Assembly (NCBI GenBank): GCA_029245955.1
Contig: JAQWOH010000065.1
Location: 1 to 63,349, forward strand
DNA length: 63,349 nt
Direction of reading: 5' to 3'
DNA from: Fuerstiella sp.
Lineage (GTDB): Bacteria > Planctomycetota > Planctomycetia > Planctomycetales > Planctomycetaceae
Shown: positions 45,273 through 54,578 of the stretch, piece by piece
Layout of the letters: the number at the start of each line of letters is the position of its first letter
Position numbering within the stretch: position 1 is the first letter of the stretch
Notes under the pieces: generated by a model
Seen by the model: the letters and a program-made list of their open reading frames with translations, nothing else
What the model was told of the DNA's origin: nothing
The model's database searches: none
Program-made: the position numbers and the translations under genes

Positions 45273-47018
45273 CTATTTTTCGTCACGGATCCGAATGTCG
45301 AACCGACCGTCTGAATCGGCAGCGGCTCGGAACATGCCCGGACTGGTATACACCCACTCTATGTTGCCGTGCAGATCAACGGCAATCACACCACCGTCGC
45401 CTTTGTTCAGGCGTTTGTGAAGTACATATTCCGCCGCTTGTTTCAGCGTCCAGCTGCGATGTCGCATCAGCTGTGAAATCTGAGCGGCGACGGTGTGCCG
45501 AATGAACTGTTCTCCGGTGCCGGTTGCAGAAACAGCACAGGTTTCGTTTTCGGCGTAGGTACCGGCTCCCAGAATCGGACTGTCGCCCACTCGCCCGAAC
45601 TTCTTGTTGGTCAGTCCGCCGGTCGATGTCCCCGCGGCAAGGTTACCGTGCGAATCAAGCACGACGCAGCCAACCGTTCCGTATTGCCAGGGTTGTGCGG
45701 CGCTGATGCGACTGACCGGATTTTGGGTTTCGCGGTCACGAACACGGTTCCACGCCTCACGCCGCCGATCAGTCGAAAAGTACGTATTCCTGACGCGTGC
45801 CACTTTCTGTTCCGTGGCAAACTGTTCGGCCCCCTGTCCCGCCAGCAGCACATGGCGAGTCTTATCCATCACTCGCCGAGCCAGACTGATGGGGTTCTTA
45901 ACCGTTGTGACGCCTGCCACTGCTCCGCCGTCCAGCGTCCGCCCGTCCATAATCGACGAATCCAGTTCGTGGCCGCCGGAGCTGTTGAACACTGCTCCCC
46001 GGCCGGCGTTGAACAACGGATTGTCTTCCAGAATTCGGATTGTAGCCTCAACTGCATCCAGACTTGTACCGCCGGCCTCGACGATAGATTTTCCCTTCTC
46101 CAAAGCGGCACGAAGCCCATTCCGCCAGGTCTGCACCGTCTCTGGTGACGCGTCCTTCGAAACTGTGCCGGCCCCGCCATGAATCCCGATGGCCCACTTA
46201 ACCTGTTTGGGACGGTTGGGCTGGGATGTTCCAAGTTCAAATTCGTTTCCATGACGCAGCGTACGCAGTCTTAACGGCTTGCCAGCTTGAGATTCACTGA
46301 CGACCACAACGAATGAATTCCCAATGACGGTCGCATGTCGCCCCTGCACAACCAGCGCCGTTGATTCGTCCACGCCCAGACCAGCATGTCCCGGATACTG
46401 GCTGACTGCCGACAACAATCGATTGGCTCGGTCCCTCCGAAGAAAGTGCTGATCAATAATCGAATTGGGCAGCAGATCCAGACCTCGACTGATTCTCGGG
46501 ACCGGATTACCACTTTCGATCATCACGCCGGATTGAATTGCCGCGCCTGCTGACGTCCCGCCGACAACCCCACCACGTTTCAACAGCGACTTTAGCTCCG
46601 ACTGCACTTTCGTGCCGACGTAGGCGGCTGCAAGTCGTGACTGCTGACCACCACTGATCCACACGGCAGTCGCACTGCGAAGCGGCGCCACAAATGCAGC
46701 CTCGTTCGCCTGCTCGCGGTCGCGAGTGTGCAGTAGAATCGTGTTGCGAATTCCGCGTTCGCGCCACACCCGGGCAACAGCGTCGGCATCCGGAAGCCCG
46801 CTGTCCGAAGACGCCGTTGGGATAACAACAAGTCGAGCCTCCTGACCACCGGCAAGTTCCATGAACCGGCCGACAATTTCGTCCGTCAACTGGCCGCCGC
46901 CGACTACAACCAACGCGCCCTGCTGAGGCTGAAACGCCAGTGCCGCGTTTGTGAACAGCAGAGCTGCAATCATCCCATGCATCATCGGGAGAACGCACAT
47001 TGTCCGACGAATATACAT
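45273..47018 (-). CDS. Secreted cyanophycinase-isoaspartyl peptidase/L-asparaginase fusion
   Basis: A signal peptide (residues 1-28) is followed by two enzymes in one 581-residue chain. Residues 34-265 form a cyanophycinase (peptidase S51). Features are VVVGGGQLTDEIV, WISGGQQSRL, the nucleophile Ser156 in GGTSAGAAIQSG, DQHFLRRDRANRL and GLGVDESTALVV. Residues 274-581 form an isoaspartyl peptidase/type III asparaginase: AIGIHGGAGTVS, NAGRGAVFN, the self-cleavage Thr448 in WQYGTVGCVVLD, STGGLTNKKFGRVGDSP and SATGTGEQF. The first half would cut cyanophycin to beta-Asp-Arg and the second would split it to Asp and Arg. ATGs at 47051 and 47111 are alternative starts with longer N-termini. Secretion suggests scavenging of external polymer. 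Confidence 0.88.
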   Translation of the reverse strand: MYIRRTMCVLPMMHGMIAALLFTNAALAFQPQQGALVVVGGGQLTDEIVGRFMELAGGQEARLVVIPTASSDSGLPDADAVARVWRERGIRNTILLHTRDREQANEAAFVAPLRSATAVWISGGQQSRLAAAYVGTKVQSELKSLLKRGGVVGGTSAGAAIQSGVMIESGNPVPRISRGLDLLPNSIIDQHFLRRDRANRLLSAVSQYPGHAGLGVDESTALVVQGRHATVIGNSFVVVVSESQAGKPLRLRTLRHGNEFELGTSQPNRPKQVKWAIGIHGGAGTVSKDASPETVQTWRNGLRAALEKGKSIVEAGGTSLDAVEATIRILEDNPLFNAGRGAVFNSSGGHELDSSIMDGRTLDGGAVAGVTTVKNPISLARRVMDKTRHVLLAGQGAEQFATEQKVARVRNTYFSTDRRREAWNRVRDRETQNPVSRISAAQPWQYGTVGCVVLDSHGNLAAGTSTGGLTNKKFGRVGDSPILGAGTYAENETCAVSATGTGEQFIRHTVAAQISQLMRHRSWTLKQAAEYVLHKRLNKGDGGVIAVDLHGNIEWVYTSPGMFRAAADSDGRFDIRIRDEK

Positions 47019-47440
47019 GCCTGTCTTTCTATTGCGGAATATTCTCTTCATGAACACGTGCGCCCAGCATAACAAAATGTGATGTATTCGCCTGGAGTCT
47101 TTCCGCGACAATGATCCATGGTTCGTGAACGTCCCCGGGAATTAGTTGCACGCACGCCGCATTCACTGTTGCCAGCGTCGGTGCGGCGCCCGCTGGCACT
47201 GCCAGATGCCGTCAATTCAACAATAACATCAGGGCGGTCGCGGAAATATTTGCGTCTGGCCACCTGATCCCAGAACACGACGTTGCGTCCTGAGTGGCAA
47301 TATCGGATGATTACTGCCATTCAACTCTAACAAGCTCTTCTATGCCGTGTCGTCTGTGCAGCTTTCGATAGAAGCTCCTCAACATCCTCCGAGCGTCAGC
47401 TCGATTCCACACGCGGAAGGTTCCGCACGAGTCTGTCAAT
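47019..47440. other. Divergent intergenic region
   Basis: About 420 bases between the fusion gene and the FmdB-like gene should hold promoters for both. No clear promoter boxes, RNA gene or conserved frame were found. A minus-strand frame at 47048-47320 overlaps the likely leader of the fusion gene and has no recognisable content. Confidence 0.4.
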
Positions 47441-47773
47441 ATGCCCACCTACGTTTACGAAGTCATCCGTGAGGACGGAGAACCCGGAGCTCAGTTCGAA
47501 ATTGTTCAGCCGATCAAGGATCCGCCGCTCAAGAAACATCCGGAAACGGGTGAACCGGTGCAGCGAGTCATTCAGCCGGTGTTCATGGGAGGTACATGGA
47601 CAGAATCGTCGATGAGCCGTCGTCTGAAGGACGACAAAAAACTGGACAAACTCGGCCTTACGAAATATGTCAAAGCCGGTGACGGTATGTACGAGAAACG
47701 CTCGGGCAAGGGCCCGGATCTAATTTCACGGGATCAGGCTGTCAAAGGCAGTGACTTCAAACACCTCGACTGA
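47441..47773 (+). CDS. FmdB-like small protein lacking zinc-binding cysteines
   Basis: The 110-residue protein opens MPTYVYEVIREDGEPGAQFE and continues VQPIKDPPLKKHPETGEPVQRVI. It parallels the FmdB zinc-ribbon family (MPTYEYxCxxCGxxFE ... DPPLxxCPxCG ... VxRLI) in order and spacing. All four zinc-ligand cysteines are absent; the whole protein contains no Cys. The C-terminal half is basic and Lys/Gly-rich. Function of FmdB-family proteins is poorly known (putative regulatory). The assignment rests on the pattern of the first 50 residues. Confidence 0.7.
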   Translation: MPTYVYEVIREDGEPGAQFEIVQPIKDPPLKKHPETGEPVQRVIQPVFMGGTWTESSMSRRLKDDKKLDKLGLTKYVKAGDGMYEKRSGKGPDLISRDQAVKGSDFKHLD

Positions 47774-47780
47774 ATTACAC

Positions 47781-47796
47781 GCGGGGCTTACCCCGC
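47781..47796. terminator. Small GC-rich hairpin between convergent genes
   Basis: A 6-bp perfect stem (GCGGGG/CCCCGC) with a 4-base loop lies between the stops of the FmdB-like gene and the sulfatase gene. It has no T-tract on either side, so it may only help termination. Position between convergent genes is the main support. Confidence 0.35.
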
Positions 47797-47803
47797 CCGG
47801 CGT

Positions 47804-49195
47804 TCAGAACGAATCTTCCCATGCACGGAAGATGTCGGCAAGTTCCGAAGCTTTAGACGAATGTCGAGCTGCCAGATTTTCCAACTCAGCCGGATCATTC
47901 CTCAGATCAAACAATTGCCACGGCTGATCAGTTTTCTCGCGAACGATCTTCCAGTCGCCGGAACGCACGGCGGCGTGTCTACGGAACTTGAAATAAAAGG
48001 ATTCGTGCGGCGACTTCGCTTCGTCGGTCAGCAGCGGCAGCGGATTTTTTCCATCAAGGACAACATCGTCCGGCAAGTCCGCACCTGCCAATTCAGCGCA
48101 GGCGACCATCAGATCGGGCGACCAGAATGGTTCTGAGATTTCAGTCCCGGCTTTGATGTGCCCCGGCCAGCGCGCCAGTGCGGTGACTCGCAGCCCACCT
48201 TCCCAGCACGTCACACCACCGGACCGCAAAGGATCGTTGGAACCGATGTCGATACCCGTTCGCCCCAGAAGAAATGCGCCATTGTCTGAATAGAAGAACA
48301 CGAAGGTGTTATCCCTGACGGCGGCGGCCTGGAGAGCGTCCAGCACTCGGCCGATGGCAAAGTCCAGTGCCGTCACGACGGCACAATATCGTTTGTAGGG
48401 ATCCGTCTCGTCCGGCGACAGGTCGTATTCTTCGAATGCCCAGTCCGGTGCCTGCCAGCGATTTGGCTGACCCGGCTTCTTGTTCCGCGCACTGGGAAAA
48501 TGCGGAGCGTTAAACGGCAGATAGCAGAACCACGGCCGCTGTGTCGCAGAATGTCTGTCTATGAAATCGATCGCAGCGTCGGCAAACAGGTCGGTCGAGT
48601 ACGTGCCATCCGCGTGCAGCTCATCTACGCCTTTGAACAGGTCGTGCTTGCCGCTGTAAATGTGGTGGTAATAGTCGATGTTGCCGGAAGCATGTCCGAC
48701 GAATTCGTCGAACCCTCGCTCAGTCGGTCGCGAGCCTTCTGCAAATCCGATGTTCCACTTGCCAAAACATCCAGTGACGTAGGGCACGGGCGCCGTCTTC
48801 AGCACCTGCGGAACAAGAGTCTCCTGCGGATTGAGACCAACGCCATAGTTTCCCTTCAGCCCGGGCAATTGGTTGATCAGTCCGTGACGCTGAGGGATCC
48901 GTCCTGTCAGCAGGCATGCCCGAGACACCGTACAAGTGGGGGACGCAGTGTAAAAGGATGTCAGCTTCGCGCTTTCGGTCGCCAGCTGATTAAGTCGGGG
49001 CGCAAGAATCGGCGATCCGGGATTGAAGCACGGCAGGTCTCCGTAGCCCAGATTATCTGCTGTGATCAGCAGAATGTTGGGCGGCAGCTCGGCGACCACA
49101 GTCTGACGCGCTGTCGCAAAGACACACAGCAATACCCATCGGAAGTGATACAACCTGTCGGATCCTCTGCTCGGTGGCCACGGCTGTGAAGTCAT
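47804..49195 (-). CDS. Secreted sulfatase with CTVSR active-site motif
   Basis: The 463-residue protein has an N-terminal hydrophobic segment (about residues 18-35) and sulfatase motifs: NILLITADNLGYGDLPCF (metal Asp), the modification site SPTCTVSRACLLTGR with Cys88, GKWNIGFAEG, and FFYSDNGAFLLG. Formylglycine enzymes normally require C-x-P-x-R; here the proline is Val, so conversion of the Cys is uncertain. The family cleaves sulfate esters, often of algal or host glycans in planctomycetes. It starts 12 bases after the DUF1501 stop and is probably co-transcribed with it. Confidence 0.87.
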   Translation of the reverse strand: MTSQPWPPSRGSDRLYHFRWVLLCVFATARQTVVAELPPNILLITADNLGYGDLPCFNPGSPILAPRLNQLATESAKLTSFYTASPTCTVSRACLLTGRIPQRHGLINQLPGLKGNYGVGLNPQETLVPQVLKTAPVPYVTGCFGKWNIGFAEGSRPTERGFDEFVGHASGNIDYYHHIYSGKHDLFKGVDELHADGTYSTDLFADAAIDFIDRHSATQRPWFCYLPFNAPHFPSARNKKPGQPNRWQAPDWAFEEYDLSPDETDPYKRYCAVVTALDFAIGRVLDALQAAAVRDNTFVFFYSDNGAFLLGRTGIDIGSNDPLRSGGVTCWEGGLRVTALARWPGHIKAGTEISEPFWSPDLMVACAELAGADLPDDVVLDGKNPLPLLTDEAKSPHESFYFKFRRHAAVRSGDWKIVREKTDQPWQLFDLRNDPAELENLAARHSSKASELADIFRAWEDSF

Positions 49196-49207
49196 GAAAT
49201 CGGGGTG

Positions 49208-50584
49208 CTACGTATAGAGTTCACGAATCACTTCGCCTCGTTCCACTAAATGCATCGGACGGCCCGTTCGGTCCTTCACAGTCGTTTTTCTTCCGTCAAT
49301 GCCCAGGTGATGATAAACCGTTGCCGCGACGTCTTCCGGATGGACGGGACGATCCTTGACGTAGGCACCATGCTTGTCTGATTCGCCCACAACAACGCCG
49401 CCGAGTAATCCACCGCCGGACATCATCACGCTGAAAGAATGGCCCCAGTGATCACGACCGCCAGCAGAATTCATCTTCGGAGTTCGGCCAAATTCGCCCA
49501 TTGCAACCACAAGCGTCTTCTCATGAAGTCCCCGATCAATAAGGTCTCGGATCAGCCCGGCGATCGCCCTGTCCGTGGGAGGAATCAGCTGTTTCGCCCC
49601 CTTCTCTGTCGGTAGACGATTGGCAGTGCCGTGATGATCCCACGGCTGCGTATTAACAGTGACAAATGTGACTCCGCGTTCCACCAGTCGTCGAGCCAGT
49701 AACGCACTCTGTCCAAAGGTGTGGCGGCCATAACTGTCACGTGTCCTGTCGGATTCGGCAGAGATATCAAACGCGTCCCGCACCGACTTGCTTGTCAGCA
49801 ACCCGAATGCAGATCGCTGGTGATCACTCATGTCGATCATCTGGCGGTCCGTGCTCCGACGAACATCGTCAACAGCATTCAATAGAAGCTGTCTGTCGTT
49901 CAGACGGTCGAACGTCAGCCCGTTCTGTAACATCAGATTGTTAACACGGAAGCCCTTTTCATTCGGATCCGAATTCACCACGAATGGATTGTGAACACCT
50001 CCGAGATATGTGGCATAATGGAAAAGGTTGTCCGTACCGCCTCGCAGATGAGGCGCCCCGACGTACGGGGGCATACCCGTCACATTGGAGCCGCGCAATG
50101 CAGCAGCAACGGATCCAAGACTCGGTCGCCGCTGGATCTTATTGTCGGACGCATTGAAGTCCGGCCCTTCAAAGCCAGTCAGCATCCAGTGGTTGCCTTT
50201 GGTGTGATCGCCGGTGCCATGACTTACGGTGCGGATCACCGACAGGTGTTCCGCGATTGTTGCCTGTTCCGGCAACGTCTCACTAAACTGCACACCAGGA
50301 GCCGTCGTGGAAATCGCACCAAACGGGCCGCGATATTCCGAAACCGCCTGCGGCTTCGGATCCCATGTTTCATGATGTCCCGGCCCGCCACTCATCCAGA
50401 TCAAAATGACACAGGTGTCCGCCTGACGTTTATGAAACTCGGGGCTTTCGTCGGCAGCGACTGCCTTCAGTTTCAGGAAATCCGCCAGCGTCAGACCACC
50501 CAGCCCGAGAATTCCAGCCTGCACAAAGCTGCGACGTACCAGCCCCTCACAATCTCTTGACGCAGAACCAGTAACTTTGAACAT
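49208..50584 (-). CDS. DUF1501 protein with twin-arginine leader
   Basis: The 458-residue protein carries a Tat-type leader (LVRRSFVQAGILGLGGLTLADF) and the DUF1501 pattern: VILIWMSGGPGHHETWDPKP, SVIRTVSHGTGDHTKGNHWMLTG, VTVNTQPWDHHGTANRLPTEKG, VAMGEFGRTPKMNSAGGRDHWGHSFSVMMSGGG and ending HLGIDGRKTTVKDRTGRPMHL. The fold is alkaline-phosphatase/sulfatase-like but the activity is not established. DUF1501 genes are abundant in planctomycetes and often neighbour PSCyt1/DUF1553 genes; here the partner is a sulfatase. Confidence 0.92.
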   Translation of the reverse strand: MFKVTGSASRDCEGLVRRSFVQAGILGLGGLTLADFLKLKAVAADESPEFHKRQADTCVILIWMSGGPGHHETWDPKPQAVSEYRGPFGAISTTAPGVQFSETLPEQATIAEHLSVIRTVSHGTGDHTKGNHWMLTGFEGPDFNASDNKIQRRPSLGSVAAALRGSNVTGMPPYVGAPHLRGGTDNLFHYATYLGGVHNPFVVNSDPNEKGFRVNNLMLQNGLTFDRLNDRQLLLNAVDDVRRSTDRQMIDMSDHQRSAFGLLTSKSVRDAFDISAESDRTRDSYGRHTFGQSALLARRLVERGVTFVTVNTQPWDHHGTANRLPTEKGAKQLIPPTDRAIAGLIRDLIDRGLHEKTLVVAMGEFGRTPKMNSAGGRDHWGHSFSVMMSGGGLLGGVVVGESDKHGAYVKDRPVHPEDVAATVYHHLGIDGRKTTVKDRTGRPMHLVERGEVIRELYT

Positions 50585-51339
50585 AGAATGTCCTTGCGAA
50601 TGCCCCGATTGAACAGCGTAATTCTCATGGACAGTTCCGCAGAAGACAACTGCGTTTCCACATTCTCACCTTATCTTTTCCTGATGCTCTGCGTGTGTAA
50701 GCCGTCCTGCCGGGCCATTTATCGGTTTGCCTGCTGATGTCTTTCAATGGCGTGAACAGGATGACGGGATGGCCAACGATAAGCAGCGCAGAGGCTTATG
50801 TTTCCCCATTGGGCACGGAATCCTTCGAATTCGCTGTCCGGAAGTTCTGTGCCGCATCTTCAGTGATGCGAATCCCTTAGGTGAGAACGGATCTGTGAGT
50901 CCCTCGGGGAATCTGCATCTAAATAAACGTACGGAAGCAGTCTGCGTGTCCAGAAAGCAGGGAACTGAGGCTGCGATTCCGGACGATTCCGTCATCCGTT
51001 GGTCTGAGAATGCCGGCATGGCTGCTTAAGGCGAGGTGTCCGGGGTGGTTAGCGAGGCAGTTTGCCAAACCATACACAGATACATCATGTGGAGCGATTT
51101 TCTTCAGACCGGGCCGCGACGTGTGTCGAAGGAAGCTATTGGCGGCGAGATGTTCCCAGGATTGACATGTCCTGTTCTTTTCACAAAAAAACTTGAGTTT
51201 CTCCTCATTTTCTGGGGAATCACTGCCATGCTAAGGGTTCATTTTCGCTCAACACGTTGTAAGAATGCCGACGCGCCCGGCCAACATGAAATTATAGATT
51301 CCCCCTAACTTTTGCAGACCCTCCACCGGAGCCCTCCGA
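50585..51339. other. Long divergent intergenic region upstream of korA and DUF1501
   Basis: This 755-base stretch lies between divergent genes. A plus-strand frame at 50727-51029 and its minus-strand mirror both lack recognisable features and a good ribosome-binding site, so neither is called. A TTGACA-like box occurs near 51164 and an AT-rich stretch follows, but no matching -10 element is convincing. Promoters for both flanking genes should be here. Confidence 0.4.
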
Positions 51340-53211
51340 ATGTCCGTCGCCGACCCTCCCGCCTCGCCTGAAGGCCGCAGCAAAGAGGCCATTGATACTG
51401 TTGTCATCCGATTCTGCGGTGATAGTGGCGACGGCATGCAGCTGGCGGGAACTCAGTTCACGAACGTATCTGCCGTCTTCGGCAACGACGTCAGCACCCT
51501 GCCCGACTTTCCCGCAGAGATCCGCGCTCCTATCGGAACAGTGGCCGGAGTCAGCGGTTTTCAGATCTGCTTTTCCAGTAAGGACATTTTCACGCCAGGT
51601 GATGAAGTCGACACGCTGGTCGCAATGAACCCGGCCGCATTGAAATCCAACGTCGCCGACCTGAAGCGTGGCGGCACACTCATCGTCAATGAAGATGCGT
51701 TCGAAGCGTCCAACCTGAAGAAGGCTGGTTACGATCACAATCCGCTGGACGGTGATGAAGAACTGGCGGCTTACCGGGTTCACAAAGTTCCAATGACTCG
51801 CCTGACGCGGGATTCGGTCGAAGGTCTCGGGCTGTCGCAGAGTGAAGCCGATCGGTCCAAGAACTTCTTTGCCCTGGGATTGGTTTACTGGCTGTATGAC
51901 CGTGACTCAAAGCCGACGGAGGACTGGGTACAGACGAAGTTTGCCAAGAAACCGGAGATTGCAGAAGCCAACATTCGAGCACTCAAGGGGGGCTCTAACT
52001 TCGGATTTTCAACCGAAGCGTTCACCGTTCATTATGAAGTGCCGCCGGCCCAACTGGCCCCCGGCAAGTATCGCAAGATCACAGGCAATGAAGCCGTGGC
52101 GATGGGACTGGCAACAGCCGCTCGATTGTCCAACGCGGACGTCGTGTTCTCGGGTTACCCCATCACACCGGCCAGCGACATTCTGCATGAACTGTCGAAG
52201 TTCAAGCACTTCGGTGTCACAACGTTTCAGGCCGAAGATGAAATTGCCGCGATGTCCGCCACGTGCGGAGCTGCCTTCGGAGGCGCGATGGCCGTAACTG
52301 CCAGCAGTGGTCCCGGCATCTGCCTGAAGGGCGAAGCCATGGGGCTGGGTATGATCACCGAATTGCCAATGGTGATCATTGATGTACAACGCGGCGGGCC
52401 CAGCACGGGGCTGCCCACCAAGACTGAACAGTCAGATCTTCTGCTGGCAATGTTTGGCCGCAACGGGGAATCGCCGCTGCCGATTATCGCTCCACAGACA
52501 CCTGGCGACTGTTTCTGGGCGATTCAGGAAGCGATGCGGGTTGCCGTCGAATTCATGACTCCGGTCGTGCTGTTGTCTGACGGTTACGTCGCAAATGGCG
52601 CAGAGCCCTGGATGGTGCCGAAGGCCAGCGACATCGAACCAATCAAGGTTGATTTCCTGACCGCACCAAACCAGGACGACGAGTTCCACCCGTATCTCCG
52701 GGACGAACGACTGGTTCGGCCGTGGGCCCGCCCTGGCACACCTGGACTGGAACATCGGGTGGGTGGTCTGGAGAAAAAAGACGGCACCGGCAACGTGGAA
52801 TACAGTCCGGAAAATCATCAGCACATGTCTGACACTCGTGCTCGAAAGATTGCCAACGTCGCCGATTTCATCCCTGAACAGGAAATTGATGGTCCTGAAT
52901 CGGGTGAGCTGCTGGTACTCAGCTGGGGCGGCACCTTTGGTTCCTGCCGTACGGCTGTCCGACAGGCTCAGCAGGATGGAAGATCCGTTGCTCATGCCCA
53001 CCTGAGATATCTGAATCCGTTCCCACGGAACCTCGAATCGATTATCCGAAGCTACAAGAAGGTACTGATTCCCGAACTGAACCTGGGACAGCTGTCGCTG
53101 ATTGTTCGCAGCACCTTCCTTGTTGACGCAGTGTCATTCAACAAGGTTCAAGGGAAGCCCTTTAAGGTGATTGAAGTGTTCAACAAGATCAATGACTTGT
53201 TGAACAGCTAG
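51340..53211 (+). CDS. korA: 2-oxoacid:ferredoxin oxidoreductase, fused gamma-alpha subunit
   Basis: The 623-residue protein joins the gamma domain (residues about 15-200: VIRFCGDSGDGMQLAGTQFT, LPDFPAEIRAPIGTVAGVSGFQI) to the alpha domain (about 225-600: GNEAVAMGLATAARLSNADVVFSGYPITPASDIL, GPGICLKGEAMGLGMITELPMVIIDVQRGGPSTGLPTKTEQSDL). This is the two-subunit KorAB layout. With KorB it interconverts a 2-oxoacid such as 2-oxoglutarate with its acyl-CoA using ferredoxin; pyruvate is also possible. KorB follows after 94 bases. No ferredoxin-like delta subunit is present. Confidence 0.94.
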   Translation: MSVADPPASPEGRSKEAIDTVVIRFCGDSGDGMQLAGTQFTNVSAVFGNDVSTLPDFPAEIRAPIGTVAGVSGFQICFSSKDIFTPGDEVDTLVAMNPAALKSNVADLKRGGTLIVNEDAFEASNLKKAGYDHNPLDGDEELAAYRVHKVPMTRLTRDSVEGLGLSQSEADRSKNFFALGLVYWLYDRDSKPTEDWVQTKFAKKPEIAEANIRALKGGSNFGFSTEAFTVHYEVPPAQLAPGKYRKITGNEAVAMGLATAARLSNADVVFSGYPITPASDILHELSKFKHFGVTTFQAEDEIAAMSATCGAAFGGAMAVTASSGPGICLKGEAMGLGMITELPMVIIDVQRGGPSTGLPTKTEQSDLLLAMFGRNGESPLPIIAPQTPGDCFWAIQEAMRVAVEFMTPVVLLSDGYVANGAEPWMVPKASDIEPIKVDFLTAPNQDDEFHPYLRDERLVRPWARPGTPGLEHRVGGLEKKDGTGNVEYSPENHQHMSDTRARKIANVADFIPEQEIDGPESGELLVLSWGGTFGSCRTAVRQAQQDGRSVAHAHLRYLNPFPRNLESIIRSYKKVLIPELNLGQLSLIVRSTFLVDAVSFNKVQGKPFKVIEVFNKINDLLNS

Positions 53212-53305
53212 ACCATTTACCACGGGCCGACACCTATGGCTCTTGACTGACAGGTTTTAGACGTCTCCCGAACACCTCAAATCGAATCCATCAGGATAAA
53301 TTCCA

Positions 53306-54325
53306 ATGTCAACTTTGCTGCCTCAGCTCACTGCTAAGGATTTTGCCAGCGATCAGGAAATTCGCTGGTGCCCGCGATGTGGGGACTATTCTATTCTGGC
53401 TCAAATGAAGAAAGTTCTGCCGGAACTCGGAATCCCTCGTGAACAGTTCTGCTTCGTGTCGGGTATTGGCTGCTCAAGCCGCTTTCCGTACTATATGAAC
53501 ACCTACGGGTTTCACAGCATTCATGGTCGAGCCCCGGCTATCGCTTCCGGAGTCAAACTCGCAAATCCGGACCTGCAGGTCTGGGTGATTACCGGCGACG
53601 GCGATGCCCTGTCCATTGGCGGCAATCATCTGATGCACGCCATTCGCCGAAATCTCGACATCAACATCATACTGTTCAATAACCAGATCTATGGTCTGAC
53701 CAAGGGACAGTATTCACCAACCAGTCCGCTTGGTTCGAAGACGAAGAGCACTCCATATGGTTCAGTCGATAATCCGCTGAACCCCCTCTCTGTGGCGATC
53801 GGCTGCGAAGCAACGTTTGTCGCCCGGTCGGTGGACGTGGATACCAGACACCTCGCCGCCACGCTGCGTCGAGCTGCCAACCATAAGGGTACCTCGTTCG
53901 TGGAGGTCTATCAGGACTGCAACGTCTTCAATTCCGGAGCGTTTTTCTATGCGTCAAAAAAAGGCCAGAAGGAGAACAATATCGTTTATCTGGAGCATGG
54001 CAAACCCCTGATCTTTGGCAAAGAACGCGACAAGGGTATTCGCCTCAATGCTCATGGTCGCCCCGAAGTTGTTGAACTCAGCGGTATCTCTGAAGACGAT
54101 CTGCTGTTCCACGACGAAGAAGCAGATGATCCAAGCTTGGCGTTTCTGCTGGCACAGATGCGACATCCGGAGTTCCCGGAACCCCTGGGCGTACTCAGAA
54201 ACGTATCCAGAACCGTCTACGACGAAGCCGTCAGAGACCAGGTCTCACACGCCAGAGAGACTCTTGGCGAAGGCGACCTGGAGAAACTATTCAACAGCGG
54301 TGACACATGGGTTGTTGAAGCCTAA
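53306..54325 (+). CDS. korB: 2-oxoacid:ferredoxin oxidoreductase subunit beta
   Basis: The 339-residue protein is the thiamine-pyrophosphate and iron-sulfur subunit. The cluster cysteines are in WCPRCGDYSIL and GIGCSSRFPYY, with a third later (CNVF). The TPP/Mg motif is VITGDGDALSIGGNHLMHAIRRN followed by NNQIYGLTKGQYSPTSP. It pairs with the KorA-type gene 94 bases upstream and the unit is closed by a strong terminator at 54371. The GLTKGQ-SPT signature is typical of KorB/PorB of the two-subunit type. Confidence 0.94.
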   Translation: MSTLLPQLTAKDFASDQEIRWCPRCGDYSILAQMKKVLPELGIPREQFCFVSGIGCSSRFPYYMNTYGFHSIHGRAPAIASGVKLANPDLQVWVITGDGDALSIGGNHLMHAIRRNLDINIILFNNQIYGLTKGQYSPTSPLGSKTKSTPYGSVDNPLNPLSVAIGCEATFVARSVDVDTRHLAATLRRAANHKGTSFVEVYQDCNVFNSGAFFYASKKGQKENNIVYLEHGKPLIFGKERDKGIRLNAHGRPEVVELSGISEDDLLFHDEEADDPSLAFLLAQMRHPEFPEPLGVLRNVSRTVYDEAVRDQVSHARETLGEGDLEKLFNSGDTWVVEA

Positions 54326-54370
54326 ACTAACCCTGCAGAGGCCAAACCGCCCTGCGAGAACAAATTCAGA

Positions 54371-54403
54371 CACCCCGGCTGCCCAGCAGCCGGGGTGTTT
54401 TTG
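54371..54403 (+). terminator. Rho-independent terminator after korAB
   Basis: A perfect 12-bp inverted repeat (CACCCCGGCTGC/GCAGCCGGGGTG, 54371-54382 and 54386-54397) with a 3-base loop is followed at once by a run of five T (TTTTTGT). It lies 46 bases after the korB stop and is the clearest terminator in the window. Confidence 0.93.
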
Positions 54404-54578
54404 TATCAGTCGCAGCGACGGCATCTTCGGAATGCGTGCATTGTCGAGCAATGTCCAGCGAGAATCAGCATCACATGCGGCTGCCGGGACATGGCAGCAC
54501 GATTCGAAGAGACAATGTCACCCCCACCCAACGCGTGATAGACTACCGTTCCCGCATTTCTGGAAATTGGAGCATCTC

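Noticed and set aside
50727..51029. Plus-strand frame of 100 codons in the long gap upstream of korA
   Set aside because: No recognisable motif, no good ribosome-binding site, and an equally long mirror frame on the other strand; looks like chance.
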